Shown: piece after piece, positions 1 through 4,549 of the stretch
How the letters are laid out: each line of letters starts with the position of its first letter
How positions within the stretch are numbered: the stretch's first letter is position 1
NCBI GenBank assembly: GCA_031290755.1
Contig: JAITMY010000006.1
Location: 1-5,791, forward strand
DNA: 5,791 nt
Origin: Prevotellaceae bacterium
GTDB taxonomy: Bacteria > Bacteroidota > Bacteroidia > Bacteroidales > UBA932
Direction of reading: 5' to 3'
The notes under the pieces: model-generated
Database searches by the model: none
Seen by the model: the letters and a program-made list of their open reading frames with translations, nothing else
Told to the model about the DNA's origin: nothing
Made by a program: the position numbers and the translations under genes

Positions 1-14
1 CGACAACTACTTAG

Positions 15-43
15 CCCCCCCTCCTCCTCCTCCTCCTCCTCCC
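15..43. repeat. C7 plus (CCT)7 pyrimidine microsatellite
   Basis: An unbroken 29-nt pyrimidine tract: seven C, then CCT units with T at every third position from 22 to 40, then CCC, followed at once by A6 (44-49). The minus strand reads as repeated AGG with flanking G runs, a composition able to form G-quadruplex or triplex structures. It lies about 20 bp upstream of the putative -33 element at 65, so copy-number change could alter upstream promoter spacing or an activator site. No coding frame accounts for it. Tracts of this kind are prone to slippage; phase variation here is only inferred. Confidence 0.9.
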
Positions 44-64
44 AAAAAATACCATGTTTGCGGT

Positions 65-96
65 ATTGCATAGCCCATTTTGCTGCTATATCTTTG
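65..96 (+). promoter_or_regulatory. Putative Bacteroidota-type promoter of the operon
   Basis: TATCTTTG at 89-96 is a perfect match to the Bacteroides -7 element TAnnTTTG. ATTG at 65-68 stands 20 nt upstream and is a one-mismatch match to the -33 TTTG element. Transcription would begin near 100-105, giving about 45 nt of 5' UTR before the leader ORF at 147 and about 250 nt before the binding-protein gene. The -7 element sits between the arms of a perfect 6-bp inverted repeat, TGCTGC (81-86) and GCAGCA (96-101), which could be an operator or chance. The match is by eye; no competing TAnnTTTG was seen closer to 353. Confidence 0.55.
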
Positions 97-118
97 CAGC
101 ACGATATTGGAAACAAGA

Positions 119-141
119 ACAAGTAAACAAGTAACAAATAA
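119..141 (+). repeat. Short A-rich tandem repeat (ACAAGTAA) in the 5' leader
   Basis: ACAAGTAA occurs twice head to tail (119-126 and 127-134), followed by a third degenerate copy ACAAATAA (134-141). The stretch lies between the predicted transcription start and the leader ORF and would be an unstructured A-rich RNA. In Bacteroidota, where Shine-Dalgarno pairing is little used, A-rich unstructured leaders favour initiation, so this may be the translation-start context of the ORF at 147. It may also be simple low complexity. Confidence 0.6.
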
Positions 142-146
142 AACAA

Positions 147-251
147 ATGAAGCTTTTTGCCGCATATACCATTGCTAACGCCAGCGTACACGCCGCCGCC
201 ACAACGACGATGTGTATGGGGTGTTGTTGTTGCGATGTCCGGCAAAGCTGA
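147..251 (+). CDS. Putative cysteine-rich leader peptide (34 aa, attenuator ORF)
   Basis: An ATG-to-TGA ORF of 34 codons. The peptide starts MKLFAAYTIANASVHAAA and continues TTTMCMGCCCCDVRQS. Cys codons lie at 213, 222, 225, 228 and 231, so residues 23 and 26-29 are Cys, four of them consecutive. The two genes downstream contain no Cys at all. The start is preceded by an A-rich stretch with no Shine-Dalgarno, as usual in this phylum, and lies about 45 nt after the predicted transcription start. The stop is 27 nt before the terminator hairpin (279). Promoter, short ORF with a run of one regulatory codon, terminator, then structural genes is the classic layout of ribosome-mediated attenuation, and Cys-run leader ORFs that attenuate cysteine-related operons are known in mycobacteria. 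Alternatives: a small Cys-rich metal-sensing or secreted peptide (the N-terminus is weakly signal-like), or a chance ORF over a GTT trinucleotide repeat. Confidence 0.6.
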   Translation: MKLFAAYTIANASVHAAATTTMCMGCCCCDVRQS

Positions 252-315
252 TGCGTACTATTACCACGAACAAAGCCTAAGCCGGTCAGCGAAGTACAAG
301 TTGCCCGGCTTTTTT
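233..315 (+). promoter_or_regulatory. Putative transcription attenuator (antiterminator versus terminator)
   Basis: Two mutually exclusive RNA folds can be drawn. In the antiterminator, 233-243 pairs with 281-291: C233-G291, G234-C290, U236-A288, G237-C287 and C239-C243 with G281-G285, nine pairs with single mismatches at A235/G289 and U238/U286. This uses nearly the whole left arm of the terminator (279-290). The upstream partner begins at the last base of the final Cys codon and ends six bases before the leader stop. A ribosome at the stop would cover it, whereas one waiting at the first codons of the Cys run would leave most of it free. This predicts read-through when charged Cys-tRNA is scarce and termination when it is plentiful. 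Pairings were found by eye and no energies were computed. Confidence 0.55.
279..315 (+). terminator. Intrinsic terminator hairpin upstream of the first structural gene
   Basis: Arms AAGCCGG (279-285) and CCGGCTT (305-311) pair perfectly. After one mismatch (T286/C304) the helix continues with C287-G303, A288-U302, G289-U301 wobble and C290-G300, leaving a 9-nt loop (291-299). Six T residues (310-315) follow the GC-rich stem directly. It lies downstream of the likely promoter and 37 nt before the ATG at 353, so it would end transcription inside the operon leader. That position suggests a conditional attenuator. It could instead simply end a separate short transcript carrying the 147-251 ORF, but this would leave little room for a promoter before 353. 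Confidence 0.72.
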
Positions 316-318
316 ATG

Positions 319-333
319 TATAAACAATTTTAT
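319..333 (+). other. AT-rich box upstream of the binding-protein start, shared with the susD-like gene
   Basis: TATAAACAATTTTAT at 319-333 matches TATAAACAATTATAT at 4532-4546 in 14 of 15 bases. The first copy ends 19 nt before the ATG at 353 and the second ends 3 nt before the ATG at 4550. Neither start has a Shine-Dalgarno. The boxes may be AT-rich translation-enhancing leaders. The differing distance to the start codon argues against one precise function. Confidence 0.4.
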
Positions 334-352
334 TTACTTAATCTCATTTACT

Positions 353-1321
353 ATGAACAACAAAATCAAAAAGAGCGTGCTATACGTAGCACAAACGTTT
401 GCCCTGCTGGGGTTGTCGCAGGCAGCGCAGGCGCAGGAAGCTAACCATGCGGCGCAGGCGGCAACGAGCCGCAAGGAAGTAATCCACATCAAGAGCGCAA
501 GGTTTGCGGCGCCGCTGTTGGAGAAATGGATTGCAGAATACACTGCCGCTAATCCGAGTGTCCAATTTGTTGTGGCGGACAAAAACGCGAAGCAGGATGA
601 GGTGGATATTAACCTCGTAATATCCGACTTCGCGAAGGGTGATGTCCCTGTAAAGCCCTTTTCGCTTGCCGTGGGGCGGTATGTGGTGTTGCCCTTTGCA
701 GGCAAAAACAACGCCCTGCTGGACGAGTTGCAAAAGAAGAAGCTGAACGAAAGGCGGCTCAAGGAGCTGTTCTTTGAGAAAGACGCCTTTGACGACGATT
801 ACGACCCGGAGGATAAGGACAAATACCACGCCACAGTGTATTCGGGAAACAGTCCGGCTTCTATCGCCTCTATCTTTGCCGGCCACTTTGGCAATCCCTT
901 GTCGGGCTTGAGGGGCAAGAAGATTGCGGGTGATGAAATCTACCTTATCAACGCCGTGCAAAAGGATAAGACAGGCGTGAGCTTCAACTACCTGAATTAC
1001 CTGTATGACATCAATTCGCGCCAGTTGAAAAGCGACATCGCCCTACTGCCCTTGGACTTGAAAAGGGAATACAGCGATATTCTGTCGGAAGCCAACTTAG
1101 ACAAAACCATTGCCCTGCTGGAAAGTAAGACAATTGACATTATCCCGATAGAGGAGTTTGCGTTTACCTCTTCCAACAACAAGCTAACGCCCAAAGTTCA
1201 GCAGTTTTTGGCGTGGGTGCTCTCGGAGGGGCAGGCGTACAACCACCAGTTTGGTCTGCTTAGGCTGGATGAGAAGACGGAGAGGCAGGAGCTGATGGCG
1301 TACCATTTGAAGAAGGAATAA
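353..1321 (+). CDS. PstS-like periplasmic substrate-binding protein
   Basis: A 322-aa secreted protein. Residues 1-27 form a Sec signal peptide: a Lys-rich N-region (K4, K6, K7), a hydrophobic core and an A25-Q26-A27 cleavage site, with no lipobox, so it should be soluble in the periplasm. The mature part follows the plan of type II PstS-like binding proteins. An opening strand and helix (about 44-75, KSARFAAPLLEKW then an NPSV turn) match the first binding loop of PstS. GRYVVLPFAGKNN (109-121) matches the first hinge. SGNSPASIASIF (164-175) lies where PstS has its SGT ligand loop. LAWVLSEGQAYN (286-297) is the typical C-terminal helix. The PstS loops are not conserved, so phosphate is not assured; related families bind sulfate and other oxyanions. 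It has no Cys and two Met (1 and 315). It is first in the operon, ends 6 bp before the SusC start, and no ABC permease is adjacent. ATG 353 is the first in-frame start. The fold is firm; the substrate is unknown. Confidence 0.87.
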   Translation: MNNKIKKSVLYVAQTFALLGLSQAAQAQEANHAAQAATSRKEVIHIKSARFAAPLLEKWIAEYTAANPSVQFVVADKNAKQDEVDINLVISDFAKGDVPVKPFSLAVGRYVVLPFAGKNNALLDELQKKKLNERRLKELFFEKDAFDDDYDPEDKDKYHATVYSGNSPASIASIFAGHFGNPLSGLRGKKIAGDEIYLINAVQKDKTGVSFNYLNYLYDINSRQLKSDIALLPLDLKREYSDILSEANLDKTIALLESKTIDIIPIEEFAFTSSNNKLTPKVQQFLAWVLSEGQAYNHQFGLLRLDEKTERQELMAYHLKKE

Positions 1322-1327
1322 TGAACA

Positions 1328-4300
1328 ATGAAAATAACAAGTAAAACTATGAAAAAGGTATTAGAGATTATCCAAACAGCCCTGTCGGTGCATCGTCCGC
1401 GCAAGGTGGTGGTGGCAGCTTTGGCTGTGTTGCTTTCAGCTTCGTCGGCTTTTGCCCAGCGAATAGAAGGCGTGGTGGTGGACGAAAAGACACAGAAGCC
1501 TATTGTGGGCGCGGTGGTTAGGATTGGGAGCAGCGGCGTGGCCAGCGACGCCAACGGCAAGTTTGTGGTCAACGCTCCGTCGTTGCCTGCGGCGATTTCC
1601 GTTGCCTTTGTGGGCTACAAAACGCAGGAGATAGACGTGTACGAATATACGGAACCCATCACCATCTCCCTGCGCGAAGACTTCAACTACCTCAACGCGG
1701 TGGTGGTGGTGGGCTACGGCACGCAGGCACGGCGCGAGCTGACAGGCTCGGTGGCAACAGTGTCGCAAATATCGCTGGCGCAGCAAACGGTGTCGTTCGA
1801 CAAGGCGCTGGGCGGCGCAGTGGCAGGGCTGAGCGTAACCCAGAGTTCGGGTGCGCCGGGCGCCACGTCCACCATTCGCATTCGCGGCAGCAACTCCATT
1901 GCAGGCGGCAACGAGCCGCTGTATGTGGTGGACGGCTACGTGCTCTACAACGACAACAGCATCACGCGCACCGGCGTGGGCGGCACCACCAGCGGCGTGG
2001 GCGGCAGCGGCGCTTCGTCGGGCACGGTGGATGGCGGGCTAAACCCCCTCACCAGCATCAACTCTGCCGATATTGAGAGCATTGACGTGCTCAAGGACGT
2101 GTCGGCAACTGCCATCTACGGCTCGCGCGGCGCAAACGGCGTGATTATTATCACCACCAAAAAGGGTCGCAAGAGCGGACACAGCGTCAACTACCAAGGC
2201 TCGTTCGGTATCAAGCAAATCAACAGAACGCTGGACTTGCTGGATGCTAACGAATGGGCAGGGCTTTACTCCGAGCTGCACAACGGCGCCGACCCTTACG
2301 GTTCTTCACAACCTTACGATGTGAGCAAGCTGCTACCGCGCGGTCAAAGCGCCGACTGGCAGGATGCGGTGCTGCAAACAGGCGCCACGCAAACCCACCA
2401 GATTTCGGTCAACGGCGGCGGCGAGGACTACCGCTACCTGATGTCGGGCAACTATAGCAACGAGAAGGGAATTGTGGGCAACACGGGGCTTACCCGCTAC
2501 ATTGCCCGCGTGAACCTCGACAAGGATGTGTTCAAGAAGCTGAACGTGGGCACCAACCTCACCCTTGGCCGCACCGTGCAAAGCGGGCTTACCAATCAGG
2601 ATGGGAACAGCACGTTTGACTATGCGCTTCGCATCCCTTCCTTAGTGCCTGTCTTTGACAAGTCGAGGGACGACGGCTACAACTACTACAATCCCTTTGA
2701 CGCCAGCGACTACCGCATAGGCGACCACTCGGCAAATCCGGTGTCGGACTTGTTCAAGTCAACGGTGGAAACAAGGAACATATCGGCGCTGGGCAATGCG
2801 TATGCCAAGTACACCATCCTGCCGCAGCTGACGGCAAAGGTGAATGCGGGCGCCAACGTGAACCACACCACGCAGAACTTCTACGCGCCTTCCACCTCTG
2901 CCAAGGGCTTGGCGGTGAACGGCTATGCGGCTGTGGGCAGCAAGGACTACCTGTCGAGCTTGCTGGAGTTTACGCTCAACTATCAGGAGGTGTTTGCCGA
3001 AAAGCACTCGCTGGAGCTGCTGGCAGGCTACACCACCGAGCACACCGAGGTGGAGTACTCTACGGTAGCCGCCAGCGGCTTCAACAACGAGGCGCTCACC
3101 TACCACAGCTTGCAGAGCGGCGACGTGAGGTCAGGCTCCATTTCCGGCGGCGCAATATCCAACCTCAACTCGGCTTTCGGCAGGGTCAACTATTCCCTGC
3201 TGGGACGCTACAACCTCACCGCCACCTTCCGTGCCGACGGTTCCTCGCGCTTCCCCGAAGGGCATCACTGGGGCTATTTCCCCTCAGTGGGCGTGTCGTG
3301 GAACGTAGACGGAGAGCCGTTCTTTGACGCCAAGGTCTTTAACGCCCTCAAGGTGCGCGCCAGCGCCGGACAGGTGGGCAATCAGGAGATAGGCGACTAC
3401 CTCTATGCACGCCTCTACACGCCCCGCAACTACTCGTTTGGCGGGCAGATTGTAACCGGATACACGGGCACCAACTTTGGCAACGGCGAGCTGAGGTGGG
3501 AGACCACCACGCAGTACAACGTGGGCATAGACGCCGGCTTGTGGAACGAGCGCCTGAGCTTCGTTATAGACGCCTACTACAAGAGCACCACCGACCTGCT
3601 GGTGAACCTGCCGGTGGAGCGCACCAGCGGAATGCGCACCAAGACCATCAACATCGGCGACCTTAGCAACAAGGGCTTGGAGTTTAGCGTCAACGCGCAC
3701 ATCATCGACACCAAACGGCTGCAATGGGACGTGCTGGCTAACATTGCCACCAACGTCAACCGCATAGAGAAGCTCGGCGTGGAGTCGTTTGTGGCTACGG
3801 GCGCCTCGGCAAGCTCCATCCTTGTGAAGGAGGGCGAAGCGCTGGGCACCTTCTACGGCTACAAGTATGACGGCGTGGTGCAATCGGGGAAGGAAAGCTC
3901 CACCCCTGCGCCCACGTGGACAACAACAGTGCAGGCAGGCGACCCCAAGTTTGTGAACATAGGCGGCGACCCCAACGTGATTGACGATGACGACAGGGTG
4001 GCGCTGGGCAGCGTGCAACCCAAGTTCACGTATGGCTTTGCTACACGGGCTGCCTACAAGGGCTTCGACCTTTCGCTCTCGTTCCAAGGCAGTCAGGGCA
4101 ACTACCTTTACAATGCGCTGCGGCACCAGCTGGAAACGCCCTCGCTTAGCCTCAACGGCGCTGCCGTGCTTGCCAATCGCTGGACGCCAACCAACCCAAA
4201 CACCGACGTGCCCCGCGCCATTGCCACGCCCTACGTAACTCTGGACAGCCGCTACATTGAGGATGCCTCGTACCTGCGCCTCAAGGACATCACCATTGGC

Positions 4301-4510
4301 TACACGCTGCCCGCAAGGTTAATTCCGCACACAAGCATCCGCGTGTTTGCGTCGGCGCAAAACCTGCTCACCCTTACCGGCTACACGGGCTACGACCCCG
4401 AAGCCTCGCGCAACGGCGGCGACGAAACCAACGGGCTGCTGCAAGGCATTGACCTCGGCGCGTACCCTACGGCAAAGACTTTCATTGCAGGGCTAAGCAT
4501 TTCATTCTAA
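1328..4510 (+). CDS. SusC/RagA-family TonB-linked outer membrane transporter
   Basis: A 1060-aa protein, a normal length for the family. A signal peptide (cleavage after SAFA, A43, before Q44) is followed by a carboxypeptidase-regulatory-like domain (about 45-118), the region VVVVGYGTQ (125-133) next to the TonB contact, a plug (about 134-280) carrying RELTGSVA, IRIRGSNSIAGG and DVLKDVSATAIYGSRGANG (253-271), and a 22-strand-type barrel ending in ...GLSISF with the terminal Phe used for BAM insertion. There is no STN domain, so direct anti-sigma signalling is unlikely. With the SusD-like protein it would form a lidded importer powered by TonB-ExbBD. The start is uncertain: ATG 1328 gives an unusually long N-region, while in-frame ATG 1349 (residue 8, MKKVLEII) looks more like a normal signal-peptide start. 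It contains no Cys and only four Met, two of them in the signal region. The substrate cannot be told from the sequence. Confidence 0.96.
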   Translation: MKITSKTMKKVLEIIQTALSVHRPRKVVVAALAVLLSASSAFAQRIEGVVVDEKTQKPIVGAVVRIGSSGVASDANGKFVVNAPSLPAAISVAFVGYKTQEIDVYEYTEPITISLREDFNYLNAVVVVGYGTQARRELTGSVATVSQISLAQQTVSFDKALGGAVAGLSVTQSSGAPGATSTIRIRGSNSIAGGNEPLYVVDGYVLYNDNSITRTGVGGTTSGVGGSGASSGTVDGGLNPLTSINSADIESIDVLKDVSATAIYGSRGANGVIIITTKKGRKSGHSVNYQGSFGIKQINRTLDLLDANEWAGLYSELHNGADPYGSSQPYDVSKLLPRGQSADWQDAVLQTGATQTHQISVNGGGEDYRYLMSGNYSNEKGIVGNTGLTRYIARVNLDKDVFKKLNVGTNLTLGRTVQSGLTNQDGNSTFDYALRIPSLVPVFDKSRDDGYNYYNPFDASDYRIGDHSANPVSDLFKSTVETRNISALGNAYAKYTILPQLTAKVNAGANVNHTTQNFYAPSTSAKGLAVNGYAAVGSKDYLSSLLEFTLNYQEVFAEKHSLELLAGYTTEHTEVEYSTVAASGFNNEALTYHSLQSGDVRSGSISGGAISNLNSAFGRVNYSLLGRYNLTATFRADGSSRFPEGHHWGYFPSVGVSWNVDGEPFFDAKVFNALKVRASAGQVGNQEIGDYLYARLYTPRNYSFGGQIVTGYTGTNFGNGELRWETTTQYNVGIDAGLWNERLSFVIDAYYKSTTDLLVNLPVERTSGMRTKTINIGDLSNKGLEFSVNAHIIDTKRLQWDVLANIATNVNRIEKLGVESFVATGASASSILVKEGEALGTFYGYKYDGVVQSGKESSTPAPTWTTTVQAGDPKFVNIGGDPNVIDDDDRVALGSVQPKFTYGFATRAAYKGFDLSLSFQGSQGNYLYNALRHQLETPSLSLNGAAVLANRWTPTNPNTDVPRAIATPYVTLDSRYIEDASYLRLKDITIGYTLPARLIPHTSIRVFASAQNLLTLTGYTGYDPEASRNGGDETNGLLQGIDLGAYPTAKTFIAGLSISF
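1973..2005 (+). repeat. 21-bp-period repeat encoding a Gly/Ser-rich plug loop
   Basis: GGCGTGGGCGGC occurs at 1973-1984 and again at 1994-2005. It encodes the repeated GVGG in the stretch TGVGGTTSGVGGSGASSG, about residues 215-232 of the SusC-like protein. The stretch lies in the plug between YVVDGY and LNPLTSIN, a position where loop length varies in the family. The repeat keeps frame and probably arose by local duplication. Confidence 0.7.
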
Positions 4511-4531
4511 TCAGTAAACTATCAATAACCC

Positions 4532-4546
4532 TATAAACAATTATAT
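4532..4546 (+). other. AT-rich box before the susD-like start, shared with the first structural gene
   Basis: Second copy of the near-identical 15-bp AT-rich box also found at 319-333. It takes up much of the 39-bp gap between the SusC-like stop (4510) and the SusD-like ATG (4550). No terminator-like hairpin was seen in this gap, which agrees with co-transcription. Confidence 0.4.
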
Positions 4547-4549
4547 CCT

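Noticed and set aside
100..315. Cobalamin or other metabolite riboswitch in the long 5' leader
   Set aside because: TonB-dependent transporter genes often have B12 riboswitches, but no B12-box-like AGCC-GGAGACC-TGCC element or TPP/SAM core motif was found; a leader ORF plus terminator explains the region better.
157..444. 95-aa plus-strand ORF across the leader and the start of the binding-protein gene
   Set aside because: It runs through the terminator hairpin and into the signal-peptide region of 353-1321 in another frame and shows no recognisable domain; the 147-251 frame has a better start context.
353..1321. Naming the first structural gene pstS
   Set aside because: The fold resembles PstS, but ligand-loop residues differ, no pstCAB genes are seen, and the context suggests another substrate.
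1700..2140. Short GTG and GGC runs within the SusC-like gene as possible regulatory repeats
   Set aside because: They encode the conserved VVVVGYGTQ segment and Gly-rich plug loops and are explained by protein sequence and codon preference.
3284..4126. 280-aa minus-strand ORF opposite the SusC-like gene
   Set aside because: It is antisense to conserved barrel sequence in a GC-rich gene with strong codon bias, which readily produces long open antisense frames; no domain or signal was recognised.
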